Positions 8,182-16,154 of a stretch of 50,142 nucleotides of DNA are shown here, in pieces. The stretch spans positions 1-50,142 of the forward strand of contig JBBKWQ010000169.1 in NCBI GenBank assembly GCA_037969115.1, read 5' to 3'. The position numbers and the translations under genes are program-made. The notes below the pieces were generated by a model that had not been told where the DNA came from, searched no databases, and worked only from the letters and a program-made list of their open reading frames with translations. Origin of the DNA: JBBKWQ01 sp037969115 (GTDB lineage Bacteria; Actinomycetota; Acidimicrobiia; Acidimicrobiales; Ilumatobacteraceae). Position 1 is the first letter of the stretch. The number at the start of each line of letters is the position of its first letter.

Positions 8182-9525
8182 TCAGCTCATCGCGGCGTCG
8201 GCGATGGCGAGCGCGTCGTGGATCACGCGCAGGCCCTCGCGTGCTTCGTCGACCGGGGTGTTGCACGGCGGCACGACGTGGACGCGGTTGCCGGCGGTCA
8301 ACGGCCAAACACCCTTCGACTTGCACTCGGCGACGATTGCCTTGAGCGTGTCGGGGCTCGCGGGGGAGCGTGACTCGCGGTTGGTGACGAGGTCGAGGGC
8401 CCAGAACGACGCGAGCCCGCGCACCTCGCCGACACTCGGGTGCTGTTCGGCCATCTCGCGTAGCGCCGGACCGATGATGTCGTCGCCCAGCATCCGGGAG
8501 TGTTCGAGGACGCCTTCTTCTTCGAAGATGTTGATGCTCGCAACCGCCGACGCGCACGCGAGCGGATGACCGGAATACGTGAGGCCGCCCTGGTACACGC
8601 GGTGCTGGAATGTCGCCACGATGTCGTCGGAGATGACGACACCACCGAGCGGCACGTAACCGGAGTTCACACCCTTGGCGAATGCGATCAGGTCGGGCAC
8701 GACGTCCCACCTGTCGACCGCGAACCACTCGCCGCATCGGCCGAAACCGGCCATGACCTCATCGCAGATCATCATGATCCCGAACTCGTCGCAGAGTGCG
8801 CGCACGCCGGCGAGATAGCCGTCGGGCGGGATGAGGATGCCGTTGGTTCCCACCACCGATTCGAGCACGAGGGCGGCGACCTTGTCGGTGCCTTCGAACG
8901 TGATGACGTCGCGCAGATGCTGGAGCCCACGCTCCGCCTCCTGCTGCTCGTCGGCGGAGTGGAACGCGGATCGATACAGGAAGGGCCCCCAGAACTTCAC
9001 GGCCCCAGGCATTCCGGGCTCGTTGTCGAGTCGTCGGCCCTCGCCGGTGAGGCTGATCGCGCCCGTTGTACTGCCGTGGTAGCTGCGATACATCGACAAG
9101 ATCTTCATCCGGCCCGTATGACCTTTCGCCATACGGATCGCGTTCTCGATGGCTTCGGCGCCACCATTGGTGAAGAACACGTGGTCGAGGTTGCCGGGAG
9201 CGCGTTCGGCGATGAGCCTGGCGGCTTCGCTTCGGACGTCGTTCGCAGCGCCCGGCGAAACCGTGCACAACCGCTCGGCCTGGGCCTTGATCGCCTCGAT
9301 CATCTTCGGGTGCTGATGGCCGATGTTGACGTTGATCAGCTGGCTCGTGAAGTCGATCCACTCGTTGCCCTGGTCGTCCCAGATCCGTGACCCCTTGCCG
9401 CCGGCGATCACCGTCGGGTTGAGTGTTGCCTGCGCCGACCACGAGTGGAACACGTGTGCTCGGTCGTTGGCGTACGCCGTGCCGAGCAGGTCGGAGTGAG
9501 TTGGCTGCGTGTCGAGCTGCGTCAT
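8182..9525 (-). CDS. Class III aminotransferase, probable beta-alanine/beta-aminoisobutyrate:pyruvate type
   Basis: This is a 447-residue PLP enzyme (ATG 9525). It shows the class III pattern: FTNGGAEAIENAIRMAK near residues 118-134, MMICDEVMAGFGR with Asp255, and the PLP lysine in LIAFAKGVNSGY (Lys284), followed by GGLTYSGHPLACA. The family includes beta-alanine, taurine and beta-aminoisobutyrate aminotransferases. Substrate is inferred from context: the linked operon makes beta-alanine (or beta-aminoisobutyrate) by pyrimidine breakdown, and MmsA there consumes the resulting semialdehyde. Its promoter region carries the same operator as the MocR/beta-ureidopropionase promoter 2.6 kb away. 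The methyltransferase begins 16 bases after its stop and may be co-transcribed. Confidence 0.88.
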   Translation of the reverse strand: MTQLDTQPTHSDLLGTAYANDRAHVFHSWSAQATLNPTVIAGGKGSRIWDDQGNEWIDFTSQLINVNIGHQHPKMIEAIKAQAERLCTVSPGAANDVRSEAARLIAERAPGNLDHVFFTNGGAEAIENAIRMAKGHTGRMKILSMYRSYHGSTTGAISLTGEGRRLDNEPGMPGAVKFWGPFLYRSAFHSADEQQEAERGLQHLRDVITFEGTDKVAALVLESVVGTNGILIPPDGYLAGVRALCDEFGIMMICDEVMAGFGRCGEWFAVDRWDVVPDLIAFAKGVNSGYVPLGGVVISDDIVATFQHRVYQGGLTYSGHPLACASAVASINIFEEEGVLEHSRMLGDDIIGPALREMAEQHPSVGEVRGLASFWALDLVTNRESRSPASPDTLKAIVAECKSKGVWPLTAGNRVHVVPPCNTPVDEAREGLRVIHDALAIADAAMS

Positions 9526-9546
9526 GTCTGAATGCTATTCGACACA

Positions 9547-9583
9547 GTCTGATCCGTACAGACCCAATATTGTTACCGTACAA
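9547..9583. promoter_or_regulatory. Probable MocR operator between the aminotransferase and desaturase genes
   Basis: TTGTTACCGTACAA at 9570-9583 is, on the other strand, TTGTACGGTAACAA, one base different from TTGTACGGTTACAA at 12188-12201 beside the mocR gene. A second CCGTACA at 9554-9560 lies exactly 22 bp from the one at 9576-9582, and it sits in a GTCTG-N7-CAGAC inverted repeat (9547-9563). The pair lies in the divergent promoter region just upstream of the aminotransferase start (9525) and the desaturase (9637). Binding by the local MocR protein is inference. Confidence 0.7.
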
Positions 9584-9636
9584 AGTGTGCGACGTCGGGA
9601 CCGAAGGCCCTACCTACCGGTCGGTCGGCTGACGTA

Positions 9637-10719
9637 ATGTCTGGGGCGATGAGTCTCGACACACCTGCGTTCCCGCGTCCCCGCTCGCAATCGCTCAACG
9701 ATGTGCGGGCGGCCATCCCGGAAGCCTGCTACGAGCGATCGAAGTCGCGAGCGACCTGGACGCTGGTGCAGGCGACGCTGCTCTACCTGCTGCCCGTGGC
9801 CGGGTTGGCCGTCACCGACCGATGGTGGGTCGTGCTCCTCCTCTGGCCGCTGGCCGGCCTCGGGGTTGCCGGGCTGTTCGTGCTGGGCCACGACGCTTCC
9901 CACGGGGCCCTGCTCGACTCTCGCCGCGCCAACCGTGTGGTCGCGAAGGTCTGCATGGCGCCGAGCGTCCACGCCGAGGCGGCATGGGACCTCGGCCACA
10001 ACCGAATTCACCACGGATACACGACCCGTCAAGGGTTCGACTTCGTCTGGCACCCGCTGACGGTGGACGACTATCGGGCGCTCGGCCGGATGGCCCGCGT
10101 ACGACATCGGTTCGAATGGTCGTGTCTCGGTTCCGGCGCCTACTTCCTCCGCGAGGTGTGGTGGTTGAAGATGTGGCGGTTCAACGCGCCGGGCAAGCGT
10201 CGCGCTGCGATCGTGCGTGACAAGATCACACTTGGGTCGGCGCTTGCCCTCGGCGCGGCGGCGGCCGTGGTGTTCGGCGCATTCGCCGATGGTTGGCTCG
10301 GCGCACTCTGGATGCCCACGAAGCTGTTCGTCATTCCGTTCCTGATCTTCATCCAGATCATCGGTTGGACCGTGTACGTGCATCACGTGGCACCCGACAT
10401 CCGCTGGTGGACACGACGAGAGTGGACGCAGTTCCAGGGTCAGATGGAATCGACCACGATCGTGCGCATCCCCTGGCTGGTCAACCGGCTGTGGTTCCAC
10501 AACATCTTCGTCCACGTCCCACATCACGTCGATGCCCGGATCCCGTTTCACCAGTTGCCCACCGCTGCATCCGCGATCGCCGATGCGTACCCCGACACGG
10601 TGCGATCGTCGCGGTTCTCGGCGCGCGGATACCTGCGAGCCACTCGGGCCTGCAAGTTGTACGACTTCGACGGTGGACAGTGGTTGTCCTATGCCGCCGC
10701 CCGCCCTCAGAAGGCGTGA
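9637..10719 (+). CDS. Membrane fatty acid desaturase-like di-iron protein
   Basis: This is a 360-residue membrane protein with the three histidine clusters of the fatty acid desaturase/hydroxylase superfamily: HDASH (85-89), HNRIHH (121-126) and HVPHH (293-297), plus HH at 249-250. Hydrophobic helices lie at about 45-85 and 200-250. Start may be ATG 9637 or ATG 9649 (MSLDTPAF); the second has GGGG just before it. The substrate (acyl lipid, carotenoid or other) cannot be read from sequence. It sits inside the pyrimidine locus, divergent from the aminotransferase across the probable MocR operator and convergent with mocR, so it may belong to the regulon or be a chance resident. Confidence 0.82.
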   Translation: MSGAMSLDTPAFPRPRSQSLNDVRAAIPEACYERSKSRATWTLVQATLLYLLPVAGLAVTDRWWVVLLLWPLAGLGVAGLFVLGHDASHGALLDSRRANRVVAKVCMAPSVHAEAAWDLGHNRIHHGYTTRQGFDFVWHPLTVDDYRALGRMARVRHRFEWSCLGSGAYFLREVWWLKMWRFNAPGKRRAAIVRDKITLGSALALGAAAAVVFGAFADGWLGALWMPTKLFVIPFLIFIQIIGWTVYVHHVAPDIRWWTRREWTQFQGQMESTTIVRIPWLVNRLWFHNIFVHVPHHVDARIPFHQLPTAASAIADAYPDTVRSSRFSARGYLRATRACKLYDFDGGQWLSYAAARPQKA

Positions 10720-10720
10720 C

Positions 10721-10735
10721 GTCAGAAGGCCTGAC
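10721..10735 (+). terminator. Weak hairpin between convergent desaturase and mocR
   Basis: GTCAG-AAGGC-CTGAC forms a 5-base stem with a 5-base loop two bases after the desaturase stop, followed by TT. The motif AGAAGGC is also duplicated just upstream. It is a short hairpin without a long T tract, so a role in termination is only possible. Confidence 0.25.
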
Positions 10736-10752
10736 TTCGCCCTTCGTTCGAG

Positions 10753-12141
10753 TCAGCGCTGGCCCGAGTTGGCGTGTTCGGTCAGGGCTGCCTCGACGAG
10801 GCGGTCCGCGATCTCGCCGAGTCGGGCGTCGGGAACCAGCCCGGCCGTGACGCGCAGGTGCGCGACATCGGATGCGGCCGAGACGATGAACGGGGTACCC
10901 GGTGCGGCGCCGATGCCGCGACTGGCGAGCGACAACAACGCCGACTGCTCGTTGTCGACCGTCATCCACAAATTGATGCCGTCACCGTTCGGGTGCTCGA
11001 TACCTGCGTCTGTGAGACGCGTCGAGATGAGCCGACGTCGCGCTGCGTACACGGACCGGGCATGTTCCAGCACCTCGGCCGTGCCGGGGTCGTCGAGCAA
11101 CTCCAGCAGCACGGCCTGGAGGATCCGGCTGCTCCAGCCCGGGCCGAGCATGCGGCGCGTGTTCAACGACTGCACGATTTCGCCCGCTCCTCCGACCGCG
11201 GCGAGCCGCAGGTCGGGGCCATGGCTCTTCGAGAAGCTCCTGATGTGGATCGTGCGCTCGGGCAGGTGGCTGCCGAGGCTCACGAGAGGGGCCGACGAGA
11301 TGTCGTTGGCGTGATCGTCCTCGATCACGGTGACACGCCGTTCGGCCAGCAACTTCGCGATTGCGGCGGCGCGTCGACGCGACATCGCCCGACTCGACGG
11401 ATTCTGCGCGCGCGGCTGCACGATCAGAGCGGCCGGGTCGAGCTCGAGCGCGGCGCGGAGACCGTCGAGCTCGATGCCGTCGTCGTCGAGCGGGACGCCG
11501 ATCACCTCGCAACCGAGTCGATCGAGGAGATCGAGCATCGGCGGGAAGCACGGATCCTCGACCACGACGCGGTCGCCGAGGCGGAGCACGATCTGACCGA
11601 CCCGGTCGAGTGCGTCGAGGGCTCCGTCCACAACGGTCAGCGACTCTGTCTCGAACGGCCAATCGGCCGCCAACCGCTCCGCGAGCTCTGGCAACACCGG
11701 GTTGTCGAGATAACTCGATGTGAGCGACTGGCGACTCACCCGCGCCACGATCGGCCCGAGTACGGGGAGCAACTCGACGTCGGGAATCCCTGACGACAGG
11801 TCGAGTTCGTACTGTCCTGACCCGGCTGAGATCCGCCGATACCGGAGTTGCGTGCCCGGCATGCCGCTCGATCGCACGAAGGTCCCGTTGCGCCCGCGGG
11901 TCTCGATCGCTCCGGCTGCGGCGAGTCCGCGCCACGCCTCGCTCACGGTGGTCGGTGAAACACCGAGCTGCTTCGACAACTGTCGAACCGTGGGCAACTT
12001 GGCGCCGCTCTCGATGGTGCCGGCGGTGATCAGGCGTCCGATCACCGCAGCGATCGTTCGCGCGCTGCGATCGGTAGGCGCTCCGGAAGCAGGTGCTGCG
12101 ACACTGTTCGAGTCGATGGCCTGCACGATGGCTGTGATCAC
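10753..12141 (-). CDS. MocR-type regulator (GntR winged helix fused to an aminotransferase fold)
   Basis: This is a 462-residue transcription factor. Residues 27-90 form a GntR winged helix: IAAVIGRLITAGTIESGAKLP, then LSKQLGVSPTTVSEAWRGL and TRGRNGTFV. Residues about 115-460 form a fold-type I aminotransferase-like domain, with Lys305 in the PLP motif RSFSKSHGPDLR, VEDPCFP and IEDDHAND. GTG 12141 is used as start, with GAGGGA 7-12 bases before it. MocR proteins sense PLP adducts of amines or amino acids; here the amino compound could be beta-alanine, beta-aminoisobutyrate or a related pathway amine (inference). It is divergent from the beta-ureidopropionase operon, and a TTGTACGGTTACAA palindrome lies between them. 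Confidence 0.9.
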   Translation of the reverse strand: MITAIVQAIDSNSVAAPASGAPTDRSARTIAAVIGRLITAGTIESGAKLPTVRQLSKQLGVSPTTVSEAWRGLAAAGAIETRGRNGTFVRSSGMPGTQLRYRRISAGSGQYELDLSSGIPDVELLPVLGPIVARVSRQSLTSSYLDNPVLPELAERLAADWPFETESLTVVDGALDALDRVGQIVLRLGDRVVVEDPCFPPMLDLLDRLGCEVIGVPLDDDGIELDGLRAALELDPAALIVQPRAQNPSSRAMSRRRAAAIAKLLAERRVTVIEDDHANDISSAPLVSLGSHLPERTIHIRSFSKSHGPDLRLAAVGGAGEIVQSLNTRRMLGPGWSSRILQAVLLELLDDPGTAEVLEHARSVYAARRRLISTRLTDAGIEHPNGDGINLWMTVDNEQSALLSLASRGIGAAPGTPFIVSAASDVAHLRVTAGLVPDARLGEIADRLVEAALTEHANSGQR

Positions 12142-12186
12142 GTTGCGTCCCTCATGGATCGGATCACGTCGATCCGAACTGGGGTG

Positions 12187-12217
12187 ATTGTACGGTTACA
12201 AAACTTCTATTGTCCAG
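12187..12217. promoter_or_regulatory. Probable MocR operator in the mocR/beta-ureidopropionase divergent promoter
   Basis: TTGTACGGTTACAA (12188-12201) is a perfect TTGTA-N4-TACAA palindrome and matches 13 of 14 bases of the element upstream of the aminotransferase. ATTGTACGG at 12187 is followed exactly 22 bp later by ATTGTCCAG at 12209-12217 (7 of 9). The same 22-bp spacing of half-sites occurs at 9554/9576. The rest of the 215-base region between 12141 and 12357 shows no open gene. Confidence 0.7.
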
Positions 12218-12356
12218 CAAGATCTGTATCATTTAGAGTGGGGTCGTTCGAGCGGTGATGTTCGTCGTCACGCGTCCCGGAAAGCGCCTCATCGGTGGGG
12301 TACTACAGTTTTTCCGGCATCAAACGATTTGGCGTTCGCGTCAGAAGGGGAATCCG

Positions 12357-13199
12357 ATGGCAAATATCGTGAAGGCAGCCTTGTTGCAGACCGACTGGAC
12401 CGGTGACAAGGAGTCGATGATCGTCAAGCACGAAGACGCGGCTCGCGAAGCAGCCGCTCAGGGTGCCCAGATCATGTGCTTCCAAGAGCTGTTCTACGGG
12501 CCGTACTTCTGCCAGGTGCAGGAGACCGAGTACTACGACTACACCGAGTACATACCGGACGGCCCCACCACCAAGCGGTTCCAGGCGCTCGCCAAAGAGC
12601 TCAACATGGTGATGGTGCTCCCGATGTACGAGATCGAACAGCCCGGGATCTACTACAACACCGCCGCTGTGATCGACGCCGACGGCTCGTACCTCGGCAA
12701 GTACCGCAAGCAGCACATCCCGCAGGTCAAGGGTTTCTGGGAGAAGTTCTACTTCAAGCCCGGCAACGGCGGGTACCCGATCTTCGACACAGCGGTTGGC
12801 AAGGTCGGCGTCTACATCTGCTACGACCGCCACTTCCCCGAAGGTTGGCGGGCGCTCGGTCTGAACGGTGCCGAAATCGTGTTCAACCCGTCGGCGACCC
12901 ACCGCGGCCTGTCCGAGTACCTCTGGACCATCGAGCAGCCGGCTGCGGCGTGCGCCAACATGTACTACGTCGGTGCGATCAACCGCGTCGGCATCGAGCC
13001 GCTGGGCGACAACGACTTCTACGGACAGAGCTACTTCGTCAATCCGCGCGGCCAGTACGTCGGCGACAAGGGCGATCCGCACAAGCCAGAATTGATCGTG
13101 CGCGACCTCGACATGGACCTGATCAAGGAGGTCCGTGACGGCTGGGCGTTCTATCGAGATCGCCGCCCCGACGCCTACAGCGAACTGGTGGAGGGCTGA
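12357..13199 (+). CDS. Beta-ureidopropionase (nitrilase superfamily)
   Basis: This enzyme hydrolyses N-carbamoyl-beta-alanine (or N-carbamoyl-beta-aminoisobutyrate) to the beta-amino acid, CO2 and ammonia. The 280-residue protein has the nitrilase triad: Glu44 in FQELFYGPYF, Lys118 in YRKQHIP, and Cys155 in YICYDRHFPE. The Cys-Tyr-Asp-Arg-His-Phe-Pro-Glu context and the downstream NPSATHRGLSEYLW are typical of the carbamoylase/ureidopropionase branch. The ATG at 12357 has AGAAGGGG in front; the frame stays open farther upstream into the operator region, which is rejected. It is the first gene of the operon, 4 bases before the dihydropyrimidinase gene. Confidence 0.92.
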   Translation: MANIVKAALLQTDWTGDKESMIVKHEDAAREAAAQGAQIMCFQELFYGPYFCQVQETEYYDYTEYIPDGPTTKRFQALAKELNMVMVLPMYEIEQPGIYYNTAAVIDADGSYLGKYRKQHIPQVKGFWEKFYFKPGNGGYPIFDTAVGKVGVYICYDRHFPEGWRALGLNGAEIVFNPSATHRGLSEYLWTIEQPAAACANMYYVGAINRVGIEPLGDNDFYGQSYFVNPRGQYVGDKGDPHKPELIVRDLDMDLIKEVRDGWAFYRDRRPDAYSELVEG

Positions 13200-13203
13200 A
13201 GCG

Positions 13204-14619
13204 ATGTCCGTCACGTTGATCCAAGGTGGGACGGTCGTCTCTGCTGTCGGTCGCAGAGACGGTGACGTCCTCATCGACGGCGAATCGATCGTCGGCGTCC
13301 TCGCTCCGGGGCAGGCCGCCGGCCTCGGGGTCAATGCCGACAGCGTGATCGACGCCACCGGTAAGTACGTGGTTCCAGGCGGCGTCGACGTGCACACGCA
13401 CATGGAACTGCCCTTCGGCGGTACCGAGGCGTCCGACACGTTCGAGACCGGCACCATCGCAGCGGCGTGGGGTGGCGTGACCACCATTGTCGACTTCGCG
13501 GTGCAGAACACCGGCTTCAGCGTCCAAGAACGCCTCGCAGAGTGGCACGAGAAGGCCGCCGGCAACTGCGCGATCGACTACGGCTTCCATCAGATCATCG
13601 GCGGCGTCGACGACGAAGCCTTGAAGGCGATGACCTACCTCGTCGACAACGAGGGCATCACCAGCTTCAAGCTGTTCATGGCATATCCCGGCGTGCTCTA
13701 CTCCGACGACGGCCAGATCCTGCGAGCCATGCAAAACGCTTCCGAGTCGGGCGCGATGATCATGATGCACGCTGAGAACGGAATTGCGATCGACGTGCTC
13801 GTCGCCCAGGCCATCGCGCGCGGCGACACCGATCCGAAGTTCCACTCGCTCACCCGGCCTGCCGAACTCGAATCGGAAGCGACGCACCGCGCGATTCAGC
13901 TCTCGAAAGTTGCCGGCAACGTGCCGCTGTACATCGTGCACATGTCGGCATCGGGCGCACTCGAAGAGGTCGCCGCCGCGCAGCATGCCGGTCTCAACGT
14001 GTTCGCCGAGACCTGTCCGCAGTACCTCTACCTGTCACTCGAAGATCACCTGGCGCAACCTGGGTTCGAGGGTGCCAAGTGGGTCTGCTCCACGCCGGTG
14101 CGCACCAAACACGAGCATCATCACGCCGACCTGTGGAAGGGCCTGCGTATGAACGAACTCGCCGTGGTCTCCACCGACCACTGCCCGTTCTGCTTCAAGG
14201 ACCAGAAAGAACTCGGCCTCGGCGACTTCTCGAAGATCCCGAACGGGATCGGTGGCGTCGAACACCGAATGGAGCTCATCTATCAGGGTGTGGTGACCGG
14301 CGAGATCAGCCTCGAACGTTGGGTCGAGACCTGTGCTACCTCACCGGCTCGGATGTTCGGACTCGACAACAAGGGCGTGATCGAGCCAGGTGCCGACGCC
14401 GACATCCTCGTCTGGGATCCGAACTCGAAGACGAAGATCGGCATCAACGACAAGCATCACATGAACATGGACCACTCCGCCTACGAGGGCTTCGAGATCG
14501 ACGGCAAGGTCGACACGGTGCTCAGCCGCGGCACGGTCGTCGTTCAGAACGACACGTTCACCGGCCGGAAGGGTCACGGCAAGTTCGTCAAGCGTGGCCT
14601 CTCGAAGTACCTCCACTAG
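13204..14619 (+). CDS. Dihydropyrimidinase / D-hydantoinase
   Basis: This is a zinc amidohydrolase that opens the ring of dihydrouracil, dihydrothymine or 5-substituted hydantoins. The 471 residues match the family length. Metal-site residues are visible: His64 and His66 in VDVHTHMELP, the Lys to be carbamylated (Lys156) in TSFKLFMAYPG, His189 in MMHAENG, His246 in IVHMSAS and Asp325 in VVSTDHCPF. ATG 13204 follows the beta-ureidopropionase stop by 4 bases. Context with beta-ureidopropionase, aminotransferase and MmsA argues for pyrimidine breakdown rather than hydantoin use alone. Confidence 0.94.
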   Translation: MSVTLIQGGTVVSAVGRRDGDVLIDGESIVGVLAPGQAAGLGVNADSVIDATGKYVVPGGVDVHTHMELPFGGTEASDTFETGTIAAAWGGVTTIVDFAVQNTGFSVQERLAEWHEKAAGNCAIDYGFHQIIGGVDDEALKAMTYLVDNEGITSFKLFMAYPGVLYSDDGQILRAMQNASESGAMIMMHAENGIAIDVLVAQAIARGDTDPKFHSLTRPAELESEATHRAIQLSKVAGNVPLYIVHMSASGALEEVAAAQHAGLNVFAETCPQYLYLSLEDHLAQPGFEGAKWVCSTPVRTKHEHHHADLWKGLRMNELAVVSTDHCPFCFKDQKELGLGDFSKIPNGIGGVEHRMELIYQGVVTGEISLERWVETCATSPARMFGLDNKGVIEPGADADILVWDPNSKTKIGINDKHHMNMDHSAYEGFEIDGKVDTVLSRGTVVVQNDTFTGRKGHGKFVKRGLSKYLH

Positions 14620-14669
14620 ATCTCCGCACCCGTTCCCCCGTCTCGTTCTCGTCAAAAGGAAAGAAGCTC

Positions 14670-16154
14670 ATGAATCGAATCAGTCACTGGATCGACGGAC
14701 GAGTCGTCGAGTCCACCTCCGGCCGCTCAGGAGCCGTGTTCAACCCGGCGATCGGCGAACAGACGGCATCGGTCGACCTCGCGTCGGTCGAGGAGGTCGA
14801 CGCTGCAGTTGCGGCCGCGAAGGCGGCTCTGCCGGAATGGCGCTCGACGAGCCTGTCGAAGCGTGCCGAGATCTTGTTCCGCACGCGCGAACTCGTCGAC
14901 GCCAACCGCAAAGAGATCGCCACGCTGCTCACCGCCGAGCACGGCAAGGTGTTGTCCGACTCGATGGGCGAGGTCGCCCGTGGGCTCGAGAACATCGAGT
15001 TCGCCTGCGGTGTACCACACCTTTTGAAAGGCGGTTACTCCGAGCAGGCATCGTCGGGTATCGACGTGTATTCGATCCGCCAGCCGCTCGGCGTGGTCGC
15101 CGGAATCACCCCGTTCAACTTCCCGGCCATGGTTCCCATGTGGATGTTCGCCAACGCGCTCGCGTGCGGCAACACCTTCGTGTTGAAGCCGAGTGAGAAG
15201 GACCCGTCGGTCAACATGTTCATCGCCGAGCTCCTCGCAAAGGCGGGTCTTCCCGACGGATGCTTCAACGTGGTTCACGGTGACAAAGTCGCCGTCGACC
15301 GCTTGCTCGCCCACGACGACATCGCTGCAGTCAGCTTCGTCGGTTCGACCCCGATCGCCAAGTACATCTACGAGACGGGAACCGCGAACGGGAAGCGTGT
15401 GCAGGCGTTGGGCGGAGCGAAGAACCACATGTTGGTGCTCGCCGATGCCGACCTCGACATGGCCGCCGACGCGGCGATCGGTGCCGCGTACGGCTCTGCT
15501 GGCGAACGGTGCATGGCGATCAGCGTCGTCCTGGCTGCCGACTCGATCGCCGACGAGCTCGTCGCGAAGGTGCGTGACCGCATCCCGGACGTGCGCGTCG
15601 GCCCAGGCAACGAACCCGACAGCGAGATGGGCCCGCTCATCACTGCCGAGCACCGCGACAAGGTCGCCGGCTACATCGACGGAGCGAGTGGCGACGGAGC
15701 CACCGTGGTTGTCGACGGGCGTCCGGAGTCGCCGACCGACGGGTTCTTCATCAACCCGACGCTCATCGACAACGTGAAGCCGGGCATGGCGTGCTACGAC
15801 AACGAGATTTTCGGACCGGTGCTGTCGGTGATGCGGGTCGCCGGCTACGAAGAAGGCGTCGCCACGATCAATGCGAACCAGTTTGCCAACGGCACGGCGA
15901 TCTTCACCCGTGACGGCGGGGCCGCGCGTCAGTTCCAGTTCGACATAGAGGTCGGAATGGTCGGCATCAACGTGCCGGTCCCCGTTCCGGTGAGCTACTA
16001 CAGCTTCGGCGGATGGAAGGCGAGCTTGTTCGGCGACACGCACATGTACGGGCCCGAGGGCATCAACTTCTACACACGAGGCAAGGTGGTCACATCGAAG
16101 TGGCCGGATCCGTCCACCAGCAAGGTCGATCTCGGGTTCCCGGAGACGCGCTGA
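14670..16154 (+). CDS. mmsA: Methylmalonate-/malonate-semialdehyde dehydrogenase (CoA-acylating)
   Basis: This is an aldehyde dehydrogenase that converts malonate semialdehyde to acetyl-CoA or methylmalonate semialdehyde to propionyl-CoA with NAD+ and CoA. The 494 residues fit MmsA. Marks are the N-terminal SHWIDGRVVESTSGRSG, the cofactor segment GITPFNFPAMVPMWMFANAL, VSFVGSTPIA, and catalytic Cys281 in YGSAGERCMAIS. The C-terminal GGWKASLFGDTHMYGPEG is MmsA-specific. AAAGGAAAG precedes ATG 14670. It completes the route from beta-alanine (uracil) or beta-aminoisobutyrate (thymine). Its stop overlaps the start of the LLM gene. Confidence 0.94.
   Translation: MNRISHWIDGRVVESTSGRSGAVFNPAIGEQTASVDLASVEEVDAAVAAAKAALPEWRSTSLSKRAEILFRTRELVDANRKEIATLLTAEHGKVLSDSMGEVARGLENIEFACGVPHLLKGGYSEQASSGIDVYSIRQPLGVVAGITPFNFPAMVPMWMFANALACGNTFVLKPSEKDPSVNMFIAELLAKAGLPDGCFNVVHGDKVAVDRLLAHDDIAAVSFVGSTPIAKYIYETGTANGKRVQALGGAKNHMLVLADADLDMAADAAIGAAYGSAGERCMAISVVLAADSIADELVAKVRDRIPDVRVGPGNEPDSEMGPLITAEHRDKVAGYIDGASGDGATVVVDGRPESPTDGFFINPTLIDNVKPGMACYDNEIFGPVLSVMRVAGYEEGVATINANQFANGTAIFTRDGGAARQFQFDIEVGMVGINVPVPVPVSYYSFGGWKASLFGDTHMYGPEGINFYTRGKVVTSKWPDPSTSKVDLGFPETR

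Noticed and set aside
14079..14669. Upstream extension of the mmsA frame
   Set aside because: It overlaps the dihydropyrimidinase gene in another frame; ATG 14670 has a ribosome site and the normal family N-terminus.
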